Program-made: the position numbers and the translations under genes
Shown: positions 24,625-34,210 of the stretch, in pieces
Numbering within the stretch: position 1 is the stretch's first letter
Layout of the letters: each line of letters opens with the position of its first letter
DNA from: VXYL01 sp963665195
Lineage (GTDB): Bacteria; Pseudomonadota; Gammaproteobacteria; Pseudomonadales; Azotimanducaceae
NCBI GenBank assembly: GCA_963665195.1
Contig: OY762070.1
Span: 4,712,001-4,776,000 of the forward strand
Length of the DNA: 64,000 bases
Reading direction: 5' to 3'
Notes under the pieces: generated by a model
The model's input: only the letters and a program-made list of their open reading frames with translations
Told to the model about the DNA's origin: nothing
The model's database searches: none

Positions 24625-26381
24625 ACGCTCGCAGAGTTTTCGCGACCACGCTCCTCGCTGCTCTCTGCGGCACGGCCTTCGCGGCGGAGCCGGACGGCGA
24701 CGTACTCATGCAAGCCATGCGCGACGAACTCGCCCGCGCCACTGGCGAGCTCGCCATGGAGCGCATGGATCGGCCGCACTTCGTCTCCTACCGGGTGGAC
24801 GACCTGCGCCTGGTGCGAGCGGGCGCCTCGTTCGGGGCGCTGCTCTCGCGTTCGTCGATGCACAACCGCTATCTGACGGTGGAGATGCGCGTCGGCAGCC
24901 CCGAACTCGACAACTCGAACTTCCTGCCGGCGCGCCTCGGCGCCAGCACCGCCAGGCGGGCGACGCTGCTGCCGCAGCGCGACGATTACCGCGAACTGCG
25001 CCGCCAGATCTGGCTTGCCACGGACGCCGCCTACAAGCACGCCCTGGAGACCCTCGCCAAGAAGCGCGCCGCGCTCAAGGATCGCAACCGGGAGGAACTG
25101 CCGGACTTCACAGCCCAGGAACCGCACCAGCACCTGGCCGAGTTGTCCCCCGTGCGGCTCGACGCCGATGCCCCGGCAGCGCTGGCGCGGCGCCTGTCGG
25201 CCGTTTTCCGCGAGCGCCCCCGCATCGACGACTCCGTGGTCAATGCCAGCCAGGGCGTGCGCCGCACCTACTACGTCAGCAGCGAAGGCACGGCGTTCCG
25301 CTACGAGCGGCCGTCGTCGATGGTGCAGGCGCTGGCGAAGACCCAGGCTGCGGACGGCACGGTGCTGCAGGATTTCGAGGCGTTCTACGAGTACGAGTGG
25401 GCGGACCTGCCTGATGCCGAGACGCTGGCCGAGCGCGTGGGCGGCATGGCGGACGCCCTGCTGGCGCGGCGCGAAGCCGAGACCGTCGACCGCTACAGCG
25501 GCCCGGTGCTGTTCGAGGGCCAGGCCGCGGCCGAGCTCTTCGCCCAGGTGCTCGCGCCGCGCCTGCTGGCGGCGCGCGTGCCGCTCGGCGAAGACGCCCG
25601 CATGGACGGCTTCACGTCCACCTTGCGCAACCCGTTCGAGGATCGCTTGGGCGCCCGGGTGCTGCCGCGCTTCCTTACCGTAGTGGACGATCCGACGCTC
25701 GCGGACCGCGCCTTCAAGGGCAGCTACCCGGTCGACGACGAAGGCGTCCCCGCCGTGCCGACGACGCTGGTGGAGAACGGCGTGCTGAAAGCGCTCTTGG
25801 CATCGCGCAACCCGATCGCGGTGGCCGAGCGCAGCACCGGCAGCAACCGCGGCGGCGTCGCGGTGCCGAGCAACCTGATCGTCACCGCGAAGCGGCCCAT
25901 GACCGGGGCGGAACTGCGCGAGGAGTTCGAGGCGCTCATCGCCGAGCGCGGCGTGGACTTCGGCATCGTCGTGCGCCGGGTGGGGAACGCCTTCAACAAG
26001 CTCGACCGCGCCGACGGCGTGCGAGCGGCGCGCGGCGAGGTCCCCGTCGAGCGGCTGCTGCGCGCCTTCAAGGCGTACCCGGATGGCCGCGAGGAGCCGA
26101 TTCGCAAGGCGGAACTGTCCGGCGTCGGCGAAGCGGCGTTCAGGGACATCGTCGCCGCCTCCGAGCGCGCCACGGCCTACTCGCTGACCGTGGTGTCGCC
26201 GACGGCCTACACGCTTGCCATCGCCGCGCCGCTGTACGGCTACGCGCCGATCCAGCCGCTGTCCACCATCAGCGTCCCGGACCTCTTGTTCGAGGAGCTG
26301 ACGCTGCGCGAACCGGTCGGCAATATCCCGAAGCCGCCGGTGCTGGCGCACCCGTATTTCGCGGACGGCGCCGAAGAGTAG
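24621..26381 (+). CDS. exported TldD/PmbA-like paralogue lacking the zinc site
   Basis: 586 residues with an N-terminal signal (VFATTLLAALCGTAFAAEP). It aligns along its length with the preceding protein (RPHFVSYRVD, FGALLSRSS, TYYVSSEGTAFR, SNLIVTAKRP). Where the partner has FHEVLGHRVE it reads FAQVLAPRLL (residues 307-316), so both zinc-binding His and the catalytic Glu are gone. By analogy with TldE in TldD/TldE, it is probably the non-catalytic subunit of a heterodimer. Coupled translation through the ATGA overlap supports equal production. Confidence 0.8.
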   Translation: MNARRVFATTLLAALCGTAFAAEPDGDVLMQAMRDELARATGELAMERMDRPHFVSYRVDDLRLVRAGASFGALLSRSSMHNRYLTVEMRVGSPELDNSNFLPARLGASTARRATLLPQRDDYRELRRQIWLATDAAYKHALETLAKKRAALKDRNREELPDFTAQEPHQHLAELSPVRLDADAPAALARRLSAVFRERPRIDDSVVNASQGVRRTYYVSSEGTAFRYERPSSMVQALAKTQAADGTVLQDFEAFYEYEWADLPDAETLAERVGGMADALLARREAETVDRYSGPVLFEGQAAAELFAQVLAPRLLAARVPLGEDARMDGFTSTLRNPFEDRLGARVLPRFLTVVDDPTLADRAFKGSYPVDDEGVPAVPTTLVENGVLKALLASRNPIAVAERSTGSNRGGVAVPSNLIVTAKRPMTGAELREEFEALIAERGVDFGIVVRRVGNAFNKLDRADGVRAARGEVPVERLLRAFKAYPDGREEPIRKAELSGVGEAAFRDIVAASERATAYSLTVVSPTAYTLAIAAPLYGYAPIQPLSTISVPDLLFEELTLREPVGNIPKPPVLAHPYFADGAEE

Positions 26382-26407
26382 GCGTCCAAAGAGCGCCGCG
26401 AAGGCGC

Positions 26408-27508
26408 TTAAGCGGCGAACTGCCGCACCGTGACCAAGAGCTCCTGCGCGAGTTCCGCAGCGATCGGCGAGCCATCGGGGCGCTCGACGTGGATCAGCAC
26501 CGTGCGTTCGCTCTCGCGTTCCACGCGCAGGGCGAGGCGCGCGTCCGACGCATCGCCGCCGCCGGGCACGATGCGCTGCAGCCAGCCGCCGCCTTCGCCG
26601 GCCATGGGATAGCGGATCCAGCACACGCCCTGCGCCATATCCTCTTCGAGCACGTCGATTTCAGCGCGTTCGAGGGCTTGGGTCACCGTCGCCCAGGCGC
26701 GCTCGAAGCTCACCCGCAGGCGCAGGAACGGATAGCCGCTGGAGTTCTTCACCACCGTCGCCTTGCGCTCGGTGGCGACATCGCGCCCGACCATGGAGAC
26801 GGAAACCGCGACGCCGCTCGCGAAGTACTCGGCGAGCTTGGCGGTGAACTCCTTCTCCACCTCGGGCACCGGCGGCGAGATGGAGTCCTCCACGCCATCG
26901 GCGCGCTGGTGGGTAACGTGTACCTCGGTGGAGCCGCGCCGGATGCCGCGTTCGACGCGCAGCAGGAGCTGGTCGCGGCCGCGCGGGAGGCTGTTGCCGG
27001 CCTCGATGTGCTGGCGGCGGCCGTCGCGCAGCGCGGCGCGCACGACATCGCCGTAGTCGCGCTCCTCGACCACCATCCACTCGCTCTCGATCATGCCGGT
27101 GTCCGGGTTTTCGCGGATGACGGTGACGCCGTTCTCGGCGAAGAACTGCTTGATCTGCGGCCAGGCTTCGGCGGGCGTGTCCGGCAGCACGATCCAGGAG
27201 CGGTCGCCGAGCTTCTGGATGCGCACCGAGTCGATGTCGCTGCCGACCAGCACTTCCGGGCGCGGCGCCTGCTTGGGGAAGACTTGGGCGGCGACGGGGC
27301 CTTGGACGTCCGGGATGGGCCAGGTGTCCGCCACATGCGCCGCGGAGAGGTCTCCCGGCACGCGCAGCGGCTGCGCCGTCGTGGCGTCCAGATAATCGTC
27401 CCGGGCGTCGACGAAAAGGCCTTCGTCGTCCGCCATGTAGCGGCAGCCGGCGCTTGCCAGAAGGCCGGCGGCAGCGCCGGCGAGCAGAAGGGATTGCGAA
27501 CGAGTCAT
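26408..27508 (-). CDS. bamC: BamC, lipoprotein of the outer-membrane beta-barrel assembly complex
   Basis: 366 residues with a lipoprotein signal ending LLASAGC. The N-terminal unstructured segment (DDYLDATTAQPLRVPGDL) corresponds to the part of BamC that contacts BamD. Two helix-grip domains follow (DTPAEAWPQIKQFF; SFERAWATVTQALERAEID). It sits three bases downstream of dapA, the arrangement typical of gammaproteobacteria. Its role is accessory to BamA/BamD in inserting outer-membrane proteins, which the receptors in this window would need. Confidence 0.85.
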   Translation of the reverse strand: MTRSQSLLLAGAAAGLLASAGCRYMADDEGLFVDARDDYLDATTAQPLRVPGDLSAAHVADTWPIPDVQGPVAAQVFPKQAPRPEVLVGSDIDSVRIQKLGDRSWIVLPDTPAEAWPQIKQFFAENGVTVIRENPDTGMIESEWMVVEERDYGDVVRAALRDGRRQHIEAGNSLPRGRDQLLLRVERGIRRGSTEVHVTHQRADGVEDSISPPVPEVEKEFTAKLAEYFASGVAVSVSMVGRDVATERKATVVKNSSGYPFLRLRVSFERAWATVTQALERAEIDVLEEDMAQGVCWIRYPMAGEGGGWLQRIVPGGGDASDARLALRVERESERTVLIHVERPDGSPIAAELAQELLVTVRQFAA

Positions 27509-27511
27509 GGG

Positions 27512-28405
27512 TCAGAGGGCGCCGATGGTCTCCAAGCGGTGCCGCACTTCGACTTGCGCGGCGGCGGTGAGTTCCACCAGCGGCAGGCGGATGCCGGGGC
27601 CGATGCGGCCCATCGCGGCCAGCGCCCACTTGCTCGGAATCGGACTGGTCTCGACGAAGAGGATGTCGTGGATGGGCTGCAGGCGCGCATCGAGTTCCAT
27701 CGCCGCGGCGTCGTCGCCGTCGATCAGCGCTTGGCCGAACGCCGCCATCTCGGCCGGCAGCACGTTGGCGGTCACGGAGATGGTCCCGGCGGCGCCGTAG
27801 CCGGCCATGGTCAGCGTCTGCGCGTCCTCGCCGGAGAGCAGCACGAAGTCGTCCGGCACCAGCGCCTTGATCTCGGCCACGCGCTCGGCGTCGCCGCAGG
27901 CTTCCTTGATGGCGACGATGCTGTCGACCTTGGCGAGGCGGGCGACGGTCTCGGCCTGCATGTCGCAGGCGGTGCGCGGCGGCACGTTGTAGAGCACCAT
28001 CGGCAGGTCCGCCGCCTCGGCGATGGCGTGGTAGTGGCGCACCAGCCCCTCCTGGGTGGGCTTGTTGTAGTACGGGGTGACCGACAGGCAGTAGTCGGCG
28101 CCGTCGCCCTGGGCCGCCTTGGTGAACTCGATCGCCTCGGCGGTGGCGTTGGCGCCCGTGCCGGCGATCACCGGGACGCGCCCTGCCACGCGCCGCACCA
28201 CCGCGCCGATCACCTGCTTGTGCTCTGCTTCCGTAAGCGTCGCCGATTCGCCCGTGGTGCCGACCGGGACGATGCCGTGGGTGCCGGATTCCAGATGCCA
28301 GTCGATCAGGCCGTCGAGCGCCGCCCAGTCCACCGCGCCGGTGCTCGTCATGGGAGTCACCAGCGCCACCAAGCTGCCTCTCAGATCGTGCGTTGCGTGC
28401 GCCAT
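27512..28405 (-). CDS. dapA: 4-hydroxy-tetrahydrodipicolinate synthase
   Basis: 297 residues from ATG 28405, preceded by GGGGAG; the frame stays open to 28471. The family signature HGIVPVGTTGESATL, the active-site Tyr in PYYNKPTQ and the Schiff-base Lys in SIVAIKEACGD are present. It condenses pyruvate with aspartate semialdehyde in the first committed step of lysine/diaminopimelate synthesis. It forms an operon with bamC. Confidence 0.95.
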   Translation of the reverse strand: MAHATHDLRGSLVALVTPMTSTGAVDWAALDGLIDWHLESGTHGIVPVGTTGESATLTEAEHKQVIGAVVRRVAGRVPVIAGTGANATAEAIEFTKAAQGDGADYCLSVTPYYNKPTQEGLVRHYHAIAEAADLPMVLYNVPPRTACDMQAETVARLAKVDSIVAIKEACGDAERVAEIKALVPDDFVLLSGEDAQTLTMAGYGAAGTISVTANVLPAEMAAFGQALIDGDDAAAMELDARLQPIHDILFVETSPIPSKWALAAMGRIGPGIRLPLVELTAAAQVEVRHRLETIGAL

Positions 28406-28596
28406 CGCGCTCCCCGGTTCGGGCCGGAACATGTCGCATCTTAACTGAAACACGTCGCGTGGCGTTTGCAATGAGGCCGTTCAGGTGCTACAAGTTGTTT
28501 CGCGTCCGGCGGCAGGCGCGTCGGCTGCTTGGCCGAAGCCTTTGCCGGGTGCGCCGGAATCGCCGGACCGCCGCGATGCGAACCAAGGAGAGCCCC

Positions 28597-31470
28597 ATGC
28601 CGAGGAAAACCAAGCCCAAAGCCATGCACTCCACCGGCGATTCGCCGCAGCCCGGTCCCGCCCAATGGCATCGCAAGAAGCTGTGCGTCGCCATCTCCGC
28701 CGCGGTCGCGGCATCCGCCGGGGTCGCCTCGGCGGAGATCGAGACGGTCATCGTCACCGCCACCAAGCGCGCCGAGAGCGCCCAGGACGTATCGATCGCC
28801 CTGCAAGCGGTGAGCGGCGACACCCTGCGCGACCTCGGCATCGAGACCTTCGATGAGTACGTGGAGTACCTGCCGAACGTGGTCAGCGCCGGCAACGGCC
28901 CCGGCAAGAAGGAGATCTACATCCGCGGCAGCGCCACCGAGCAGACCGGCGTCACGGTGAGCGCCGCGCAGGGCTCGGCACCCGGCGTCGCCCTCTACGT
29001 GGACGAGCAGCCGGTGTCCTTCGGCGGCCGCAATCTGGATGTTTACGCGGTGGACCTCGAACGCATCGAGGTGCTGTCCGGCCCGCAGGGCACGCTGTTC
29101 GGCGCAAGCTCCCAGTCCGGCAACCTGCGGCTCATCACCAACAAGCCCGACCACCGCGACTTCGACGCCGGCTTCAACGCCAGCTACGGCAGCACCAGCG
29201 GCGGCGCCGACAGCGGCGGCGCGGACGGCTTCGTCAACCTGCCCCTCACGGACGCGCTGGCGGTGCGCGTCACCGTCTACAGTGACAACCAGGGCGGCTG
29301 GATCGACAACGTCCCTGCCACGTTTACGCCGAGCGGCGAGGTGGTCGATCGCAACAATGCCGCCGGCTACGGCCCGCCGCTCACCGGCGCCGACTCCATC
29401 GAGAGCGCCCGCAACGACGCGCTGGTGCAGGACGACTGGAACGAAGCGTCCTACCGCGGCGGCCGCATCGGCGTCTCCTACAACATCAACGACGACTGGG
29501 ACGTGCTGGTGCAGCACACCGCGCAGACCCTGGAGGCGGAGGGTTCCTTCATCGTCGACTCGAGCCTCGACAGGGAGAACGCCTCGGCGAAGTTCTCGCC
29601 CGAGTTCAACCGGGACCAGTTCGGCCTCACCACCTGGACGCTCGAAGGCCGGCTCGCCAATCTCGACGTGATCTACACCGGCGGGCGCCTCAGCCGCGCG
29701 GTGGACAGCGTGATCGACTACACGCACTACAACAACGGCGGCGGCTATATCACCTACTACCTGTGCAGCGGCAACGTCTACGACAGCACGGACGTGAACA
29801 ACTGCTACGACCCCACCAAGCAGTACACCGAAGACACCACCAACACCCGCGTCACCCACGAGTTCCGCGTCACCTCGGACCCGGCCAACAGCATGCGCTT
29901 CCTGGCCGGCGTCTATCTGAACGACGTCTCCACGCACCACGTCGGCGACTTCCAGTACGCCTCCTCGAACGACGCCTTCGCCGAGCACGTCAGCAGCTAC
30001 TACAACGACAACTCCGGCGACGGCTTCCTGCTCGGCAACACCACGGTGCCCACCGCCGGCGTCAACACCAGCGGCCCGCGCAGCCCGTTCACCACCTTCT
30101 TCAACGACTTCTCGCGTACCGAGGAGGAAGTCGCGGTGTTCGGCGAGTTCGCCATGGACATCACCGACCAGTGGGGGATCGCGATCTCCGCCCGCGCCTA
30201 CGACCTCGACTCGAAGCTCGAGGGCGCCGCCAATTTCTCGTTCGGCTGCCGCTACGGCACCGCGCCGCAGGGGTTCGGCAACTCCGAACGCACGGACGAC
30301 GGACGCTGCAACAGCCACGCCTTCAGCAACGACGTGACTGGGCGCCTGGTCACGCTCGGCAACTACGCCGCGACCGGCGACGACAGCATCATCCTCAACG
30401 CGAGAAGCCCGAACGGCGCCCGGGACATGTTCCGCGGCGGCGGCAGCAATGCGGCGACCCTCGAGGCCATCAAGAACGGCTATCTGCGGATCGACGGCCT
30501 GGAGGCGGACGGCTCCCTGAACGAGTCCGACACCATCGTCAAGGCGTCGATCAACTTCCAGCCGAACGACGCGATGCTGCTCTTCGCCACCTATGCGGAG
30601 GGCTACCGCCCGGCCACGCAGAACCGCAACGCCGGCCAGCTTTCCACCAACCAGAGCGGCGTGTTCCAGAACTACGTCGTGCCCGCCATGGCCGTGACGG
30701 ACGACCTCACCAGCTTCGAGGTCGGCATGAAGGGGGACTTCTTCAGCGGCCTGATGCGGCTGAACGCGACGGCCTACCGGTCCGAGATCTCGAACCTGCA
30801 GCTGTCCCGCTTCGACCCGTCCAACGTCGCCTTCCTGTACTTCATCGAGAACGTCGGCGACGCCGAGGCGAGCGGCCTCGACATCGACTTCCAGTGGGCG
30901 CCGACGGACGCGCTGAGCTTCGCGGGCGCGGTGAGCTTCCTCGGCACGGAACTGACGCGGCTGAACCCGCAGCTCGACGGCATCGCCGTGCCGGTCGGCT
31001 CGGACCTGCCGCTGTCGCCCAAGGTCTCCGGCAACGTCCGCGTGCGCTACGACTTCTTCTTGGACAGCATCGAAGCCGATGCCTACGTCCTGGCGGCGGT
31101 CAACTACCGCGGCAGGAGCGTGACGGGCATGGTCGGCAGCGCCGAGTTCATGGACGACACGCTGTATCGGCAGTCGGGCGCCTACTCGGGGATGAAGATC
31201 CAGCACGAGGGCGGCACCTTCGGCACGGTGCCGATCCCGGAGGGCATCGCCTCCCGGCTGCCGTCCAACTCGCGCTTCGTGAATCCGCCGGCGACCACCG
31301 TCAACCTGTCCGCCGGCGTCGCGCGGGAAGGCTGGAGTGCGGAGCTGTACGTGGACAACCTCAACAGCGAGCCGGCGCCGATCATGCAGATCGCCGGGCA
31401 CTACACGCCGGCCTTCAGCGTCCAGCGCCCGCGCAGCATCGGGCTGCGGTTCTCGTACGACTTCGAGTAG
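28597..31470 (+). CDS. TonB-dependent receptor
   Basis: 957 residues from ATG 28597, which has AAGGAGA upstream; the open frame extends to 28393. An extended n-region precedes the signal segment LCVAISAAVAASAGVASA. IETVIVTATKRAESAQDVSI is the plug start; IYIRGS and the barrel repeats follow, ending RSIGLRFSYDFE. It resembles the large group of receptors in environmental gammaproteobacteria used for glycans or other complex organics. The TPR-sulfotransferase gene follows after 64 bases on the same strand. Confidence 0.92.
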   Translation: MPRKTKPKAMHSTGDSPQPGPAQWHRKKLCVAISAAVAASAGVASAEIETVIVTATKRAESAQDVSIALQAVSGDTLRDLGIETFDEYVEYLPNVVSAGNGPGKKEIYIRGSATEQTGVTVSAAQGSAPGVALYVDEQPVSFGGRNLDVYAVDLERIEVLSGPQGTLFGASSQSGNLRLITNKPDHRDFDAGFNASYGSTSGGADSGGADGFVNLPLTDALAVRVTVYSDNQGGWIDNVPATFTPSGEVVDRNNAAGYGPPLTGADSIESARNDALVQDDWNEASYRGGRIGVSYNINDDWDVLVQHTAQTLEAEGSFIVDSSLDRENASAKFSPEFNRDQFGLTTWTLEGRLANLDVIYTGGRLSRAVDSVIDYTHYNNGGGYITYYLCSGNVYDSTDVNNCYDPTKQYTEDTTNTRVTHEFRVTSDPANSMRFLAGVYLNDVSTHHVGDFQYASSNDAFAEHVSSYYNDNSGDGFLLGNTTVPTAGVNTSGPRSPFTTFFNDFSRTEEEVAVFGEFAMDITDQWGIAISARAYDLDSKLEGAANFSFGCRYGTAPQGFGNSERTDDGRCNSHAFSNDVTGRLVTLGNYAATGDDSIILNARSPNGARDMFRGGGSNAATLEAIKNGYLRIDGLEADGSLNESDTIVKASINFQPNDAMLLFATYAEGYRPATQNRNAGQLSTNQSGVFQNYVVPAMAVTDDLTSFEVGMKGDFFSGLMRLNATAYRSEISNLQLSRFDPSNVAFLYFIENVGDAEASGLDIDFQWAPTDALSFAGAVSFLGTELTRLNPQLDGIAVPVGSDLPLSPKVSGNVRVRYDFFLDSIEADAYVLAAVNYRGRSVTGMVGSAEFMDDTLYRQSGAYSGMKIQHEGGTFGTVPIPEGIASRLPSNSRFVNPPATTVNLSAGVAREGWSAELYVDNLNSEPAPIMQIAGHYTPAFSVQRPRSIGLRFSYDFE

Positions 31471-31534
31471 CGCTACCGCTATGCGGTCGCCCGAGTCGCC
31501 CTGGGTGGGGGCTTGACGGGCCGCGGAGTCAGGC

Positions 31535-33553
31535 TTGAGCGAACCCGAACGAGGCGTTGAAGCGGCGCAGCGGCTGCTCGCAGAGGGCCAGCCGCAACGG
31601 GCGGAGGCGCTGCTGCGGGACGTGCTCGACGCCGCCCCCGAGAACATCGAGGCGCGCTACGCCTTGGCCGTCGCGCAGCGCCATCGGCATCGCTGGGCGG
31701 CGGCGCTCGCGACATTGGACGAGATACTTGGCCGGCGCCCCGACTTCGGCCGCGCCCATCAGGAAGCGGGCTACAACCACATCGCGAGACGCGACTTCGC
31801 CCGCGCGGGGCGGTCCTTCGAGCGCGCGGTGAATGCCGATCCGTCGCTCATCAATAGCTGGAAGTGCCTGGCGAAGCTCTACGGCGACAGCGGCAATGCC
31901 GAAAAGCAGGCTGCCGCAGAGCAGCAGATCAGGTATCTCGCCAGCCTGCCCGCCGAGCTGCTGGCGGTGCTCGGCTACCTGAGCGAGGATCGCCTCGCCG
32001 ACGCCGAGCGGCTCTGCAAGCATTTCCTGCAGGGCAACAAGACCCATGTCGAGGGCATGCGCCTCTTGGCCGAGATCGCGACGCGCAACAAGGTGCTCGA
32101 CGAAGCCGAGTTCCTGCTCGAGAGTTGCGTCGAGTTCGAGCCGAGCCATCGCCAGGCGCGCATCCAGTACGCCAATGCGCTCCTGCGCACGCAGAAGTTC
32201 GCCAAGGCGTGCGAGCAGACCGAGTGGCTCAAGCGCGAGCGCCCGGACGCGAACGCCGCGCGCCAGGCGTTCGCCCAGGATGATGCCGCCGTGGATGCGC
32301 TGCACGCCGCAGCGCTCGCCGGCGTCGGACGCAATGCCGAGGCCCTCGATGCCTACCGCGCCCTCATGGACGCCCACCCCGGCAACGTCTTCTTCCCGAT
32401 CGCCGCCGCCCACATCCACAAGACCGATGGCGACACCGACCAGGCCGTCGTCTTCTACCGCAAGGCGTACGGCATCAAGCGCGACCACGGCGACGCCTAC
32501 TGGAGCCTCGCCAACACCAAGTCCTACCGCTTCGCCGACCCGGAGGTGGCCGAGATGCAGGCGCTGATCGAGGATCCAACCACCGCGCCCGCGGATCGCA
32601 TCCAGCTCTGCTTCGCCCTCGGCTCTGCCTTCGAGCAGCGCGAGGACTACGCCCGTTCGTTCGAGTGCTACGCCAAGGGCAACGGCCTCAAGCAGGCCGA
32701 CACCTACCACAGCGCGGAGCATCTGCAGGTGCGCATCGATAGCCAGATCGAGGTCTGCACCGAGGAGCTCTTCGCCGCGCGCCAGAGCGTCGGCTGCGAT
32801 GCGCCGGACCCCATCTTCGTCGTCGGCCTGCCGCGCGCCGGCTCCACCCTCATCGAGCAGATCCTGTCGTCGCACTCGCAGGTGGATGGCACGATGGAAC
32901 TGCACAACGTGCTGAATCTCGCCAAACGCCTGCGCGGCCGAGACGAACCGGGCGCCGCGCCGCGCTACCCGCGCATCCTTCAGACCTTGGAAGACGACTA
33001 CTTCCGCCGCTTCGGCGAGCAGTTCTTGGGCGAAACCCGCGCCTATCGGGGCATTGCGCCGCGGTTCATCGACAAGATGCCGAACAACTTCTTCCACATC
33101 GGCCTGATCCGCCTGATCCTCCCCCGCGCCAAGGTGATCGACGCCCGCCGCCACCCCTTGGCCTGCTGCTTCAGCGGCTTCAAGCAGCTCTTCGGCGAAG
33201 GCCAGGAGTTCTCCTACGGACTCACCGAGATCGGCAACTACTACCGCCAGTACCTCAAGCTCATGGCGCATTGGGACCGCGTCCTGCCGGGCTTCGTCCT
33301 GCGCGTTCAGCACGAAGACGTGGTGGACGACCTCGAAGGCCAAGTGCGCCGCCTGCTCGCGTTCTGCGGCCTGCCGTTCGAGCAGGCTTGCGTTGACTAC
33401 CATGAGACCGAACGCAGCATCCGCACGCCGAGCGCCGAACAGGTGCGCCAGCCCATCTACCGCTCCGGCCTCGACCAATGGCGCAACTACGAGCCTTGGC
33501 TGGGGCCGCTCAAGGAAGCGCTCGGCGAGGCCCTGCCGGAGGATTGCCGGTAG
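31535..33553 (+). CDS. TPR-repeat sulfotransferase
   Basis: 672 residues from a TTG with GGAG upstream. Residues 1-370 are helical TPR-like repeats (for example ARRDFARAGRSFERAVNADP). The C-terminal 250 residues are a sulfotransferase: the PAPS-binding loop is VGLPRAGSTLIEQIL, followed by FIDKMPNNFFHIGLI and DARRHPLACCFS. TPR-linked sulfotransferases of this type are often encoded next to TonB receptors in marine and soil Proteobacteria and are thought to sulfate proteins or surface molecules. No signal peptide is seen. The acceptor is unknown. Confidence 0.85.
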   Translation: MSEPERGVEAAQRLLAEGQPQRAEALLRDVLDAAPENIEARYALAVAQRHRHRWAAALATLDEILGRRPDFGRAHQEAGYNHIARRDFARAGRSFERAVNADPSLINSWKCLAKLYGDSGNAEKQAAAEQQIRYLASLPAELLAVLGYLSEDRLADAERLCKHFLQGNKTHVEGMRLLAEIATRNKVLDEAEFLLESCVEFEPSHRQARIQYANALLRTQKFAKACEQTEWLKRERPDANAARQAFAQDDAAVDALHAAALAGVGRNAEALDAYRALMDAHPGNVFFPIAAAHIHKTDGDTDQAVVFYRKAYGIKRDHGDAYWSLANTKSYRFADPEVAEMQALIEDPTTAPADRIQLCFALGSAFEQREDYARSFECYAKGNGLKQADTYHSAEHLQVRIDSQIEVCTEELFAARQSVGCDAPDPIFVVGLPRAGSTLIEQILSSHSQVDGTMELHNVLNLAKRLRGRDEPGAAPRYPRILQTLEDDYFRRFGEQFLGETRAYRGIAPRFIDKMPNNFFHIGLIRLILPRAKVIDARRHPLACCFSGFKQLFGEGQEFSYGLTEIGNYYRQYLKLMAHWDRVLPGFVLRVQHEDVVDDLEGQVRRLLAFCGLPFEQACVDYHETERSIRTPSAEQVRQPIYRSGLDQWRNYEPWLGPLKEALGEALPEDCR

Positions 33554-33691
33554 CCGCTCCGGGCCGACGCCCGCGCCTCAAGCGCGTTTACGGAGAACTC
33601 CCCGGCCCCAACCGGCGGGATGTGAGTCTGCCCGCGCTGGGCGAGGCCAGTCGGAGGACTGCGGGGAGAAGGCTCCGCCGCGGTCGACGCC

Positions 33692-33697
33692 TATACT
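33692..33697 (+). promoter_or_regulatory. possible -10 element close to a start codon
   Basis: TATACT lies six bases before the ATG at 33704, so transcription could begin at or near the first base of the gene (leaderless mRNA). There is no ribosome-binding site in the gap. No clear -35 element is seen. Confidence 0.3.
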
Positions 33698-33703
33698 CCA
33701 CGC

Positions 33704-34210
33704 ATGGCCCAGGACGCCGACAGCCGCGATGCCTTAACGGAACGCGACGATCCTGTCGAAGCGCTGCGCCGGTCCGGGATGGAGGTCGTTTTCGGCGCTC
33801 CCGAAGACCGGCCCTGCGAGTTGCTGCCGGCCAGTGCATTCCCAACGCCGGCCGACGTTCGCCCCGTTCCGCGATGGCGCAGGGCGGGCGGCACTGCGGA
33901 CGGCGAGATCGGCCCGAACAGCCGCACCGTCAACTCGCGCCTGTTCTCGAGCTGTGCCGGATGGGTCGATCCGCCGACGTCGGCGGAGTTCTACGCGGCC
34001 ATCCGCGCACAGGCTCCAGACCCGCGCCAGCGGGCCATCCTGCGCACCTGGTTCCGGGAGGCGACGAATAGCGAGGTGCTGTGGGGCTGGATCGAGGAGG
34101 CCTATACGCTGCCGGAGCTTGTCGCCGCGATCCACCAAATCGGCTACCGCCGCAACGCGCTCAACCACTACCTGAACAGCTTCGCCAGACCCGGAAGGAC
34201 CGCTCGATGA
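33704..34210 (+). CDS. unknown protein, probable partner/antitoxin of an AbiEii-type enzyme
   Basis: 168 residues of no recognised family. The N-terminal third is charged with proline-rich turns; the last ~70 residues are helical (AILRTWFREATNSEVLWGWI; LPELVAAIHQIGYRRNALNH) and could bind DNA or a partner. Its stop overlaps the ATG of the nucleotidyltransferase by four bases, the arrangement of a two-gene toxin-antitoxin operon with the antitoxin first. It is not an AbiEi winged-helix protein by sequence. The role is inferred from position only. Confidence 0.55.
   Translation: MAQDADSRDALTERDDPVEALRRSGMEVVFGAPEDRPCELLPASAFPTPADVRPVPRWRRAGGTADGEIGPNSRTVNSRLFSSCAGWVDPPTSAEFYAAIRAQAPDPRQRAILRTWFREATNSEVLWGWIEEAYTLPELVAAIHQIGYRRNALNHYLNSFARPGRTAR

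Noticed and set aside
28441..31647. 1068-codon minus-strand frame opposite the second receptor
   Set aside because: Shadow of the receptor gene; composition is biased to Val/Arg/Ala/Gly and shows no domain.
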